A stretch of 49,854 nt of DNA from Rhodocyclales bacterium. Its GTDB lineage: Bacteria; Pseudomonadota; Gammaproteobacteria; Burkholderiales; Rhodocyclaceae. Positions 36,793 through 45,411 of this stretch are shown piece after piece. Location of the stretch: the NCBI GenBank assembly GCA_016235765.1, contig JACRIZ010000055.1:1-49854 (forward strand), in the 5' to 3' direction. Made by a program: the position numbers and the translations under genes. Numbering within the stretch: position 1 is the stretch's first letter; every line of letters starts with the position of its first letter. The notes below the pieces were generated by a model, which ran no database searches, had not been told where the DNA came from, and saw nothing but the letters and a program-made list of their open reading frames with translations.

Positions 36793-36831
36793 TTCGACCG
36801 GTTGCGATGCCTGCCGCATAATGCGGGAAGC

Positions 36832-39171
36832 ATGAGGGCCGCCACACTGTCTTTCGCCGCCGGCATTGCCTGGCTCCAATGGCAATCCAGCCTGCCCGCG
36901 GGCGAGATCCTGCTGTCGATGGCGGTCGCCGGCGCGGCCCTTCTGGTCCTCGGGCGGCGCGTCGCCGTGGCTGGCTTTGTCCTGCTCATGCTGGGTGCCC
37001 TGCTGCTGGGGGCCAGTTGGGCCGGCTGGCGGGCGCAGCACCGCCTGGCCGACGCGCTGCCGGAAGCCGGCGAAGGCCGCGACGTCGCGGTCGTCGGCGT
37101 CGTGGCCGGCCTGCCCCAGGCTTTCGAGCGTGGCTTGCGCTTCGAGTTCGACGTCGAACAGGCGTCGGCCGAGGTGCCATCGAGGATAGGCTTGGCCTGG
37201 TATCAGGGGCGGCGCGACCAGGACGACGACGACCTCCATGTCGCGCCCTCATTGCGCGCGGGGGAGCGCTGGCACCTGACAGTGCGGCTCAAGCGGCCGC
37301 ACGGCAGCCTGAATCCGTACGGTTTCGATTTCGAGGCCTGGTTGTTCGAGCGGGGTATTCGTGCCACCGGCTACGTTCGCAAGGCTGACGGCAATGCTCG
37401 CATCGACGCCTTGGTTCTTGCGCCCGGCTATCTGGTCGAGCGTCTCCGGCAGTCGGTACGCGAGCGCTTTCAACGCACGTTCGCGGACGCCCCGTACGGC
37501 GGCATCCTGACAGCCCTGGCGATCGGCGACCAGCGGGCCATCGATCCGGCCTACTGGCGGCTCTTCGCGCGCACCGGCGTCACGCACCTGCTCAGCGTCT
37601 CCGGGCTGCACGTCACCATGGTGGCGGGGTTGGCGGCCTGGCTGGTCGGCCTGGGCTGGCGACGAATGCCGCGCCTGGCACTGCGCTTGCCGCTCCAGAA
37701 GGCCATGGCGGCCGCCGGCTTGCTGGCGGCGTTCGCTTACGCGCTGCTGGCAGGTTTCGAGGTGCCGGCCCAGCGGACGCTGTATATGCTGGCGGTGGTT
37801 GCGGCTGCCATGTGGACCGGCCGCAACCTGGCAGCCAGTCGCGTCCTGGCATTGGCGCTGCTCATCGTGCTGCTGTTCGACCCCTGGGCCGTCCTCGCCG
37901 CCGGCTTCTGGCTGTCGTTCGGCGCGGTCGGACTGCTGTTCTACGTCGGGGTCGGGCGGCTGCGGGCTATGCACTGGCTGGCGACCTGGGGCCGTGCGCA
38001 ATGGGTGATTACGCTGGGCATGATTCCGGCGCTGCTGGCCCTGTTCCAGCAGTTCTCGCTGGTATCGCCGCTCGCCAATGCCGTCGCGATTCCCTTGGTC
38101 AGCCTGGTGATCACGCCGCTGGCGCTGCTGGGAACGCTGCCCCTCACCGACCCGCTGCTCTGGCTGGCGCACTGGCTGGCCGAAGCCCTGATGCAATGGC
38201 TGTCCTGGCTGGCGGCGTCGAACTGGGCCGTCTGGCAGCAGCAGGCGCCGCCCGGTTGGACCGTGGCACTGGGCGTGCTCGGCGTCGGCTGGCTGATGCT
38301 GCCGCGTGGTGTCCCGGCCCGCTGGCTGGGTGCCGTTGCCATGCTGCCCTTGGTGCTCGTCGAAGCGCCCCGTCCGGCAGCGGGTTCGGCCCTGGTGCGG
38401 GTGCTGGATGTCGGCCAGGGCCTCGCGGTCCATGTGCAGACCGCCGGCCACGACCTGCTATACGACGCCGGCCCCGCGTATTCCGCCGATGCCGACGCGG
38501 GCGATCGCGTCATCGTGCCCTACCTGCGCGCACTCGGCGTGCGCCGGCTCGACATGCTGATGGTCAGCCACCAGGACAAGGACCACGAGGGGGGCGCCGG
38601 CGCGGTTCTCGCTGCGGTGCCGACGGAGCTTCTGGCGAGTTCGCTGGCCGATGCCCATCCGCTACGCAGCGGCACGACACCGCAACGCCGCTGCCTGGAC
38701 GGCCAGCGCTGGGATTGGGATGGTGTGGCGTTCGAGGTTCTGCACCCGACCGTGGTCGACTACGAGCGGGCCGCGAAGAGCAATGACCTGTCCTGCGTCC
38801 TGAAGGTCTCGACGGCGACCGGTTCCCTGCTGCTCACCGGCGACATCGAGGCGAAGATGGAGGCGGAGCTGGTGGCGCGACATGGCGCCGCGCTCGTCAC
38901 CGACGTACTGGTGCCGCCGCATCACGGCAGCCGCAGTTCCTCGTCGCCGGAGTTCATCGACGGCGTGTCACCGTGGCTGACTTTCTTCTCGGCCGGCTAC
39001 CGCAACCGCTTCGGGCATCCCGCCGCGGAAGTCGTCGATCGCTATGCGGCACGCGGCGTCGAACTGCATCGTACCGACCGCGGGGGCGCGCTGGCTGTGC
39101 GCCTGGGAGGCGGCGGGATGGCCGTCGAATCCGAGCGGTCGCAGCGCCGCCGCTACTGGCACGGCCGCTGA
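36832..39171 (+). CDS. comEC: DNA internalisation competence protein ComEC/Rec2
   Basis: Inner-membrane channel that takes up single-stranded DNA during natural transformation. It has 779 residues: an N-terminal DUF4131 region, the multi-helix Competence domain (motif LLSVSGLHVTMVAGLAAWL), and a C-terminal metallo-beta-lactamase-like domain (from about 520) with DVGQGLAV and the metal motif SHQDKDHEGG. It looks full length. ATG 36832 is preferred over an in-frame TTG ten codons earlier. No other competence gene is in the window. Confidence 0.93.
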   Translation: MRAATLSFAAGIAWLQWQSSLPAGEILLSMAVAGAALLVLGRRVAVAGFVLLMLGALLLGASWAGWRAQHRLADALPEAGEGRDVAVVGVVAGLPQAFERGLRFEFDVEQASAEVPSRIGLAWYQGRRDQDDDDLHVAPSLRAGERWHLTVRLKRPHGSLNPYGFDFEAWLFERGIRATGYVRKADGNARIDALVLAPGYLVERLRQSVRERFQRTFADAPYGGILTALAIGDQRAIDPAYWRLFARTGVTHLLSVSGLHVTMVAGLAAWLVGLGWRRMPRLALRLPLQKAMAAAGLLAAFAYALLAGFEVPAQRTLYMLAVVAAAMWTGRNLAASRVLALALLIVLLFDPWAVLAAGFWLSFGAVGLLFYVGVGRLRAMHWLATWGRAQWVITLGMIPALLALFQQFSLVSPLANAVAIPLVSLVITPLALLGTLPLTDPLLWLAHWLAEALMQWLSWLAASNWAVWQQQAPPGWTVALGVLGVGWLMLPRGVPARWLGAVAMLPLVLVEAPRPAAGSALVRVLDVGQGLAVHVQTAGHDLLYDAGPAYSADADAGDRVIVPYLRALGVRRLDMLMVSHQDKDHEGGAGAVLAAVPTELLASSLADAHPLRSGTTPQRRCLDGQRWDWDGVAFEVLHPTVVDYERAAKSNDLSCVLKVSTATGSLLLTGDIEAKMEAELVARHGAALVTDVLVPPHHGSRSSSSPEFIDGVSPWLTFFSAGYRNRFGHPAAEVVDRYAARGVELHRTDRGGALAVRLGGGGMAVESERSQRRRYWHGR

Positions 39172-39183
39172 TAGACTGGTGCC

Positions 39184-40041
39184 ATGACAGAAATGCGACA
39201 GCGCACCGTCCAATGCCTGAGCCCGGCCGGCTTCCACGACATGGCCTATGTCGAGTGGGGCGAGCCGGACAATCCGCGCCTGCTCGTTTGTGCGCACGGC
39301 CTGACCCGTTGCGGCCGCGACTTCGATTTCCTGGCGCAGGCGCTGGCCGACCAATACCGCGTGGTTTGTCCCGACGTGGTCGGCCGCGGTCGCAGCGCCT
39401 GGCTACGCGACAAGAATCACTACCGGATTCCGCAATATTGTGCGGACATGGTGACCCTGCTGGCCCGTCTGGACGCACAGACGGTGCACTGGCTCGGCAC
39501 CTCGATGGGTGGCCTGATCGGCATGGCGCTGGCGGCGCAGCAGGGCACGCCGATTTCCCGCCTGGTGCTTAACGACGTCGGCCCGGTCGTCACCGCCGGA
39601 TCGATCGTCCGCATCGGCGAGTTCCTCGGCCGGGCGCCGCGCTTCGCAACGATCGAGGAGGCCGAGGCCTATGTCCGCTTCGTCTCGGCGCCGTTCGGTG
39701 CGCTGACCGACGCCCAATGGCGGCACCTGACCATCCATACCTTGCGTCCCTTCGCCGAGGGCGGTTACGCGATGGCCTACGATCCCGGCATCGCCGAGCC
39801 GTTCCGGCTGGACATGGGCAGCGGCAAGGACGTCGAGCTTTGGCCCCGTTACGACGCGGTGACCTGTCCGACGCTGCTGGTACGCGGTGCGCAGTCCGAC
39901 CTGCTGACCGTTGCGACCGCAAGGGAGATGGGCGAGCGCGGACCGCGTGCGCGCCTGGCCGAAATCCAGAACGTCGGCCACGCACCGGTGCTGATGGCGG
40001 ACGACCAGATCGGCATCGTCCGCGACTTCCTTCTGGGTTAG
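39184..40041 (+). CDS. Alpha/beta hydrolase
   Basis: A 285-residue alpha/beta-hydrolase-fold enzyme. The nucleophile is S107 in the elbow GTSMGG, the oxyanion strand carries AHGL, and a late Asp (GAQSDLL) and His (VGHAP, about 266) complete the triad. The substrate is unknown; esters or C-C bonds are both possible. It begins 12 bases after comEC and is probably cotranscribed with it. Its TAG stop lies inside a TAGAAT that may be the -10 box of the 4.5S RNA gene. Confidence 0.9.
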   Translation: MTEMRQRTVQCLSPAGFHDMAYVEWGEPDNPRLLVCAHGLTRCGRDFDFLAQALADQYRVVCPDVVGRGRSAWLRDKNHYRIPQYCADMVTLLARLDAQTVHWLGTSMGGLIGMALAAQQGTPISRLVLNDVGPVVTAGSIVRIGEFLGRAPRFATIEEAEAYVRFVSAPFGALTDAQWRHLTIHTLRPFAEGGYAMAYDPGIAEPFRLDMGSGKDVELWPRYDAVTCPTLLVRGAQSDLLTVATAREMGERGPRARLAEIQNVGHAPVLMADDQIGIVRDFLLG

Positions 40042-40047
40042 AATGCG

Positions 40048-40151
40048 CCGTGGCGGGTCTCCCCGCATTGTGGCGCGGTGAACCTGGTCAGGTCCGGAAG
40101 GAAGCAGCCACAGCCGATGTCCGCAAGTGCCGGGGGTCAGGCTCGCCACCC
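40048..40151 (+). ncRNA. ffs: Signal recognition particle 4.5S RNA
   Basis: Short bacterial SRP RNA of about 104 bases, which binds Ffh to target membrane proteins. The universally conserved apical region GGTCCGGAAGGAAGCAGCC is present, flanked by the asymmetric loop sequence GTCAGG, and the ends pair (GTGGCGGG with CTCGCCAC). It lies upstream of dnaX, a common arrangement. Ends are estimated from pairing. A candidate -10 TAGAAT sits at 40039-40044. A run of ten C follows directly (40149-40158). Confidence 0.95.
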
Positions 40152-40281
40152 CCCCCCCACCATCCTCGAATTCCCTCCTGCCGCGGCAATATCCCCTTAC
40201 AAATCGGGGCTGCCGGACACAGACCGGTTACGCGACCGCGCTGAAATGTCGTTGCCGACTTGGCACCTAAAGGAGATTGAA

Positions 40282-40818
40282 ATGAAATCGAGCACCAAGC
40301 TTTTCGCTGCCATCGCTGCTGCCGGCGTCATGGGCGCGGGTGCGCTGGCGTTTGCCCAGCCCGGCATGGGCGGGCCGGGAGGTTGCGACGGCCGCATGAT
40401 GGGCACCATGCAGCGTGCCAACTTCGATCCGGCGGTACGTGCCGATCAGCGTCTGACGCAATTGAAGACTGACCTGAAGCTGACCGCCGCGCAGGAACCG
40501 CTCTGGCAGGCGTTCGCCGACAAGGTGAAGGCCGAGGCCGGCAAGGGCATGGAGGCCATGCGCGGCACCGCCCAGGACTTGAGCCTCAGCGCGCCGGATC
40601 GCATGGCGCAGCGCACCGAGATCATGAAGGAGCGCGTCGCGGTGATGGAATCGGTGAATGCTTCCTTCCGCCAACTCTACGACTCGCTGTCGCCCGACCA
40701 GAAGCGGGTCGCCGACATCCATGCCGCGCGTATGGGGCAGGGCGGGCACCGTGGCTACATGGGCCGCGGCTGGCCGCAGGGGCCTGCCGGAGCAGCGGTG
40801 GCGCCGTCCAAGGGCTGA
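40282..40818 (+). CDS. Spy/CpxP-like LTxxQ periplasmic protein
   Basis: A 178-residue secreted protein with a Sec signal peptide (about 1-25, cleavage after AFA). The mature part has the paired LTxxQ-type motifs of the Spy/CpxP family (LKLTAAQEPLWQAF and SLSPDQKRVAD) and Gly/Met-rich ends. Spy-like proteins are periplasmic chaperones or envelope-stress sensors. The start is fixed by a strong AAAGGAGA ribosome site. It is followed by a hairpin terminator and seems monocistronic. Confidence 0.88.
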   Translation: MKSSTKLFAAIAAAGVMGAGALAFAQPGMGGPGGCDGRMMGTMQRANFDPAVRADQRLTQLKTDLKLTAAQEPLWQAFADKVKAEAGKGMEAMRGTAQDLSLSAPDRMAQRTEIMKERVAVMESVNASFRQLYDSLSPDQKRVADIHAARMGQGGHRGYMGRGWPQGPAGAAVAPSKG

Positions 40819-40838
40819 TCCAGCCGCATTACCGGATG

Positions 40839-40870
40839 AACGGGGCGTTCCCGCAAGGGGCGCCCCGTTT
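40839..40870 (+). terminator. Hairpin terminator after the Spy-like gene
   Basis: A perfect 9-bp stem, AACGGGGCG (40839-40847) with CGCCCCGTT (40861-40869), closes a 13-base loop. The following tract TTTGCTTTGC is a weak U-tract, so termination may be partial. It separates this gene from dnaX 20 bases on. Confidence 0.65.
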
Positions 40871-40889
40871 GCTTTGCTAGAATCCGGTC

Positions 40890-42443
40890 ATGAGCTATCA
40901 GGTTCTCGCCCGCAAGTGGCGCCCGAAGTCTTTCGCCACGCTGGTGGGGCAGGAGCATGTCGTCAAGGCCCTGACGCACGCGCTGGAACAGCAGCGCCTG
41001 CACCACGCCTATCTCTTCACGGGTACGCGCGGCGTCGGCAAGACCACGCTGGCACGCATCGTCGCCAAGGCGCTCAACTGCGAAACCGGCATCACCGCCA
41101 CGCCCTGTGGCGTCTGTTCGTCCTGCCTGGAAATCGACGGCGGCCGATTCGTCGACTACATCGAGCTCGATGCCGCGTCGAACCGGGGCGTCGAGGACAT
41201 GACCAGCCTGCTGGAAAAGGCGACCTATGCGCCGACGCGCGGCCGTTTCAAGGTTTACGTGATCGACGAAGTGCACCAGCTCTCCGGCCACGCCTTCAAC
41301 GCCATGCTGAAGACGCTCGAAGAACCGCCCGAGCACGTCAAGTTCATCCTCGCCACCACCGATCCGCAGAAGATTCCCGTCACGGTGCTGTCGCGCTGCC
41401 TGCAGTTCAACCTCAAGCAGATGCCGCCGGGCCATATCGTCGACCACCTGAGCCACGTCCTGGGCGAGGAGGGCGTGCCCTTCGAACCGGCGGCGCTGCG
41501 CCATTTGGCCAAGGCCGCCGCCGGCAGCATGCGCGACGCCCTTTCGCTGCTCGACCAGGCCATCGCCCATGGCGCCGGCAAGGTCGAGGAGGCCGGCGTG
41601 CGCGACATGCTGGGGACGGTGGGGGACGATTACCTGTTCTCGATCCTCGACGGCCTCAAGGACGGCAACGTGCAGGCGATGCTCGACGTCGCCGACGCCA
41701 TGGACGAGCGCAGCCTGTCCTTCGATTCGGCCCTGCAGGAACTGGCGACTCTGTTCCATCGCATCGCCCTGGTGCAATTCGCGCCGCAGGCGCTGGCCGA
41801 CGATGCCGAGCGGGTGCGCCTGGCGCCCTATGCCGCCGCCTTCGATGCCGAGTTCCTGCAGCTTTGCTACCAGATTGCCATCCACGGCCGCGACGAAATA
41901 GGCCTGGCGCCCGACGAGTACGCCGGCTTCGCCATGAGCCTGCTGCGCTTGTTTGCCTTCCGGCCGGAGGCGGGCGCGCCGCTCGCCGCTACGCCGGCAA
42001 GGACTCCAGTCTCCGTTCCGGCCTCCACTCCGGTGCGCCCTACGCCGGCCGCAAAGCCGGCTGCCACCGACGACTGGCACGGCCTGGTGGCGGGCTTGCC
42101 ACTGTCCGGTCTGCCGCGGCAGTTGGCGCAGCACTGCGAACTGGTCGAAATGGGCGAAGCGCAGGTGACATTGCGCCTGCCGCCGGTCCACAAATCGCTG
42201 CTCAATACCCGGGCGCCGCAGGAGAAGCTGCAGGAGGCGCTGCAGGCGCGCCTGGGCCGGCCGGTGAAACTGAATGTCGTGCTTGGCGAAGCCGAGCGCG
42301 AAACTCCTGCCGAGCGTACGCGCAACGAGAAGCGCGAGCGTCAGGAGAAGGCCGTTGCCGCCATCGAGGGCGACCCGTTCGTGCGCGACGTCATGGATAT
42401 CTTCGACGCCAGCATCGACGAATCGACGATCAAACCTGTATGA
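40890..42443 (+). CDS. dnaX: DNA polymerase III subunit tau/gamma
   Basis: Clamp-loader ATPase. The 517-residue protein has the AAA+ domain with Walker A GTRGVGKT (45-52), zinc cysteines C64/C73/C76/C79, the DEAH-like box VIDEVHQL, and the sensor SRC motif. A Pro/Ala linker (about 365-395) is followed by a shortened C-terminal domain. It is shorter than E. coli tau (643), and no A-rich slippery heptamer for a gamma frameshift was seen. It is followed after 12 bases by ybaB, then recR. Confidence 0.96.
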   Translation: MSYQVLARKWRPKSFATLVGQEHVVKALTHALEQQRLHHAYLFTGTRGVGKTTLARIVAKALNCETGITATPCGVCSSCLEIDGGRFVDYIELDAASNRGVEDMTSLLEKATYAPTRGRFKVYVIDEVHQLSGHAFNAMLKTLEEPPEHVKFILATTDPQKIPVTVLSRCLQFNLKQMPPGHIVDHLSHVLGEEGVPFEPAALRHLAKAAAGSMRDALSLLDQAIAHGAGKVEEAGVRDMLGTVGDDYLFSILDGLKDGNVQAMLDVADAMDERSLSFDSALQELATLFHRIALVQFAPQALADDAERVRLAPYAAAFDAEFLQLCYQIAIHGRDEIGLAPDEYAGFAMSLLRLFAFRPEAGAPLAATPARTPVSVPASTPVRPTPAAKPAATDDWHGLVAGLPLSGLPRQLAQHCELVEMGEAQVTLRLPPVHKSLLNTRAPQEKLQEALQARLGRPVKLNVVLGEAERETPAERTRNEKRERQEKAVAAIEGDPFVRDVMDIFDASIDESTIKPV

Positions 42444-42455
42444 GGAGTCACTGAA

Positions 42456-42782
42456 ATGTTCAACAAGGGCGGCATGGCCAACCTGATGAAACAGGCCCAG
42501 CAGATGCAGCAGAACATGCTGAAGGCGCAGGAAGAACTGGCCAACCTGGAGGTCGATGGCCAGTCGGGCGCCGGCATGGTCAAGGTAGTGATGACCTGCA
42601 AGCACGACATCAAGCGCGTCGTCATCGATCCTTCGGTGATGGACGACAAGGAAATGCTCGAGGATTTGATCGCCGCGGCGGTGAATGACGCCAATCGCCG
42701 CGCTGAGCAGACGACGCAGGAGAAGATGGGTGGCTTCACTGCCGGCCTGAACCTGCCGCCCGGCATGAAGCTGCCGTTCTGA
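42456..42782 (+). CDS. YbaB/EbfC family nucleoid-associated protein
   Basis: A 108-residue DNA-binding protein of the YbaB/EbfC family, which forms tweezer-like dimers. Pattern: [24 protein letters not shown] (helical N-terminus), the core [19 protein letters not shown], and the C-terminal [17 protein letters not shown] ribosome site precedes the ATG. Its TGA overlaps the recR ATG (TGATG). The dnaX-ybaB-recR order is a classic conserved operon. Confidence 0.95.
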   Translation: MFNKGGMANLMKQAQQMQQNMLKAQEELANLEVDGQSGAGMVKVVMTCKHDIKRVVIDPSVMDDKEMLEDLIAAAVNDANRRAEQTTQEKMGGFTAGLNLPPGMKLPF

Positions 42783-43378
42783 TGACGCAGCCGTCCAGCC
42801 TCGATGAACTGATCGAGGCCTTGCGCTGCCTGCCGGGTGTCGGCCCGAAGTCGGCCCAGCGCATGGCTTACCATCTGCTGCAAAGGGACCCGCGCGGCGC
42901 GGAACGGCTGTCTGCCGCGCTCGATCACGCGCTCAAGACCCTGCGCCGTTGCAACCGATGCAATACCTTCACGGAAGACGAGGTCTGCGATCGCTGCCGC
43001 TCGACGCGGCGCGATTCCTCGCTGCTGTGCATCGTCGAGATGCCGGTCGATCTCAATACCATGGAGCAGACGCATGCCTTCAACGGGCTCTATTACGTCC
43101 TGATGGGCCGGCTCAGCCCGCTGGACGGCATTGGGCCCAAGGAACTGGGCTTCGATCGCCTGCTGGCCCGGGCGACCGATGGCGCCGTCAAGGAGGTGGT
43201 GTTGGCAACGAACTTCACCAACGAAGGCGAGGCCACTGCCCACTACATTTCGGAAATGCTGCACGCGCGCGGCATCAAGGTCAGTCGCATTGCGCGTGGC
43301 CTGCCGGTCGGTGGCGAACTGGAGTATTCGGACGCGGCGACCGTCGCCCAGGCCCTGCTGGAGCGTCGCGACTACTGA
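42782..43378 (+). CDS. recR: Recombination mediator protein RecR
   Basis: Works with RecF and RecO to load RecA at gapped DNA. The 198 residues include the HhH region [17 protein letters not shown], zinc cysteines C57/C60/C69/C72, and the Toprim domain ([27 protein letters not shown]). The length equals that of other RecR proteins. The stop codon forms part of the operon terminator hairpin. Confidence 0.97.
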   Translation: MTQPSSLDELIEALRCLPGVGPKSAQRMAYHLLQRDPRGAERLSAALDHALKTLRRCNRCNTFTEDEVCDRCRSTRRDSSLLCIVEMPVDLNTMEQTHAFNGLYYVLMGRLSPLDGIGPKELGFDRLLARATDGAVKEVVLATNFTNEGEATAHYISEMLHARGIKVSRIARGLPVGGELEYSDAATVAQALLERRDY

Positions 43379-43421
43379 TGGACTGCTTGCACCAATATGG
43401 TGCGAGAAGTCCATAAGTTTT
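43378..43421 (+). terminator. Intrinsic terminator of dnaX-ybaB-recR
   Basis: Long hairpin. Outer arms ATGGACT (43378-43384) and AGTCCAT (43408-43414), then a G/A mismatch, three pairs including one G-U, and inner arms GCACCA and TGGTGC around a 3-base ATA loop: 16 of 17 positions pair. It is followed by AAGTTTTC. The first base of the stem is the last base of the recR stop codon. Confidence 0.75.
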
Positions 43422-43434
43422 CGCTGAATTGGGC

Positions 43435-43463
43435 TTTAATCGCCCTTCCAAGTCCGGTATAAT
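43435..43463 (+). promoter_or_regulatory. Candidate promoter of petABC
   Basis: A perfect -10 TATAAT (43458-43463) lies 46 bases before the petA ATG. The best -35 at 17-base spacing is TTTAAT (43435-43440), only 3/6. It sits just after the recR terminator, as expected for a separately regulated respiratory operon. Confidence 0.5.
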
Positions 43464-43509
43464 CCTGCGGCTTTACGGGATTGCCTTCTCCATATTCAGG
43501 GATAACACC

Positions 43510-44106
43510 ATGAGTTGTGACGGAAAAGTGGATTGCGGGCGCCGGCGCCTGCTGGTTGCCACCGCGGCGGCCGGCGGAGCGGCAGGCGTTGTCGCCGTCG
43601 TGCCCTTTGTCGCCAGCATGCTTCCTTCCGAGCGCGCGAAGTCTGCCGGCGCTCCGGTCGAGGCCGACATCAGCAAGCTCGCCCCCGGCGAGATGATGAC
43701 GGTCGAGTGGCGCGGCAAGCCGGTGTGGATCATCCACCGGACCAAGGAAATGCTGGACGGCCTGGCCAAGCTCGACGCCAAGCTGGCCGACCCGAAGTCC
43801 GAGAAGCAGATGCAGCCTGACTACTGCAAGAACGATTTCCGCTCCATCAAACCCGAGATCATGGTTGCCGTAGGCATTTGCACCCACCTGGGCTGCTCGC
43901 CGACCGAGAAGTTCCAGACCGGCGCCGAGTCCGGTATCGATGCCGACTGGGCGGGCGGTTTCCTCTGCCCTTGCCACGGCTCCACCTTCGATCTGGCCGG
44001 TCGCGTCTACACGGGCAAGCCGGCGCCGGACAACCTGGAGGTTCCGCCGCACCGGTATCTCAGCGACGCCAAGATCGTCATTGGCGAAGACACCAAGGGA
44101 GCGTAA
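43510..44106 (+). CDS. petA: Ubiquinol-cytochrome c reductase Rieske iron-sulfur subunit
   Basis: [2Fe-2S] subunit of the cytochrome bc1 complex, 198 residues. A twin-arginine signal/anchor (CGRRRLLVATAAAGG, about 9-40) is followed by the Rieske fold with ligands C124-T-H126 and C153-P-C155-H156 in the CTHLGC and CPCHGS boxes. The disulfide cysteines C129 and C155 are present. ATG 43510 is chosen over upstream in-frame starts because of the AGGGA ribosome site and the Tat signal position. petB follows after 3 bases. Confidence 0.97.
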   Translation: MSCDGKVDCGRRRLLVATAAAGGAAGVVAVVPFVASMLPSERAKSAGAPVEADISKLAPGEMMTVEWRGKPVWIIHRTKEMLDGLAKLDAKLADPKSEKQMQPDYCKNDFRSIKPEIMVAVGICTHLGCSPTEKFQTGAESGIDADWAGGFLCPCHGSTFDLAGRVYTGKPAPDNLEVPPHRYLSDAKIVIGEDTKGA

Positions 44107-44109
44107 GGC

Positions 44110-45411
44110 ATGGCTGCCAGCAACTACGAAAAATTCAAATCCGACGGCACCATGGTCGGCAACGTGACCGAATGGATCGACGCCCGCTTCCCGATGACGT
44201 CGATGTGGAAGGCGCACCTGTCCGAGTACTACGCGCCCAAGAACTTCAACTTCTGGTACTTCTTCGGGTCCCTGGCCTTGCTGGTGCTCGTCCTCCAGAT
44301 CGTCACCGGCATCTTCCTGGTGATGCACTACAAGCCGGACGCCTCGCTGAACGCCTCCGGCGTGCCGGTCGCCTTCGCCAGCGTCGAGTACATCATGCGC
44401 GACGTTCCCTGGGGCTGGCTGATCCGCTACATGCACTCCACGGGCGCCTCGGCCTTCTTCATCGTCGTCTACCTGCACATGTTCCGCGGCGTGATCTACG
44501 GCTCCTACCGCATGCCGCGCGAACTGATCTGGATCTTCGGCGTGATGATCTTCCTGGCCCTGATGGCGGAAGCCTTTGCCGGCTACCTGTTGCCGTGGGG
44601 GCAGATGTCGTACTGGGGCGCGCAGGTGATCCTGAACCTGTTCTCCGCAATCCCGCTGGTCGGCAACGAACTGGCGACCTGGATTCGCGGTGACTTCGTG
44701 ATCGGCGATGCGACGCTGAACCGCATGTTCTCGTTCCACGTGATCGCCATTCCGCTGGTCCTGCTCGGCCTGGTCGTCGCCCACATCCTGGCGCTGCACG
44801 AAGTCGGCTCGAACAACCCGGACGGCGTCGAGATCAAGAAGAAGAAGGACGAGCGCGGCATTCCGCTCGACGGCATCCCCTTCCATCCGTACTACACGGT
44901 GAAGGACATCGTCGGCGTGGTCGGCTTCCTGATGGCGTTCTCGGTCATCGTGTTCTTCATGCCCGAGGGCGGCGGCTATTTCCTCGAGTACAACAATTTC
45001 GTTCCGGCCGATCCGCTGGTGACGCCGCCGCACATTGCGCCGGTCTGGTACTTCACCCCGTACTATTCGCTGCTGCGCGCGGTGACCTATCCGCTGTTCG
45101 GCATCGATGCCAAGTTCTGGGGCGTGGTGGCGATGGGCGCCGGCGTGGTGATCTTCGCCTTCCTGCCCTGGCTGGATCGCAGCCCGGTGAAGTCGATTCG
45201 CTATCGCGGTCCGATCTTCAAGTGGTTCCTGGCGATCTGGGTGGTCTGCTTCTTCATCCTTGGCTACCTGGGCGTGCTGGCGCCGACGCCGGGCCGTACC
45301 CTGGTTTCGCAGATCTGCACCGTGATCTACTTTGCCTTCTTCCTGGGCATGCCGATCTGGTCGAAGCTCGACAAGTGCCAACCCGAACCGGATAGGGTGA
45401 CTTTCAAATGA
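44110..45411 (+). CDS. petB: Cytochrome b of the bc1 complex
   Basis: Eight-helix membrane subunit of 433 residues carrying hemes bL and bH and both quinone sites. Visible motifs are the heme-ligand helices (HSTGASAFFIVVYLHMFRG, and HVIAIPLVLLGLVVAHILALH), the Qo motif PEGG near FMPEGGGYF (the Q-site PEWY is replaced by PVWYFTPYY in this copy, within normal bacterial variation), and PWGQMSYWGAQV. It overlaps petC by four bases (ATGA). Confidence 0.96.
   Translation: MAASNYEKFKSDGTMVGNVTEWIDARFPMTSMWKAHLSEYYAPKNFNFWYFFGSLALLVLVLQIVTGIFLVMHYKPDASLNASGVPVAFASVEYIMRDVPWGWLIRYMHSTGASAFFIVVYLHMFRGVIYGSYRMPRELIWIFGVMIFLALMAEAFAGYLLPWGQMSYWGAQVILNLFSAIPLVGNELATWIRGDFVIGDATLNRMFSFHVIAIPLVLLGLVVAHILALHEVGSNNPDGVEIKKKKDERGIPLDGIPFHPYYTVKDIVGVVGFLMAFSVIVFFMPEGGGYFLEYNNFVPADPLVTPPHIAPVWYFTPYYSLLRAVTYPLFGIDAKFWGVVAMGAGVVIFAFLPWLDRSPVKSIRYRGPIFKWFLAIWVVCFFILGYLGVLAPTPGRTLVSQICTVIYFAFFLGMPIWSKLDKCQPEPDRVTFK

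Noticed and set aside
34744-37239. 831-residue open frame on the minus strand under the diguanylate cyclase and comEC.
   Set aside because: Antisense shadow of two clear genes; composition and lack of domains argue against coding.
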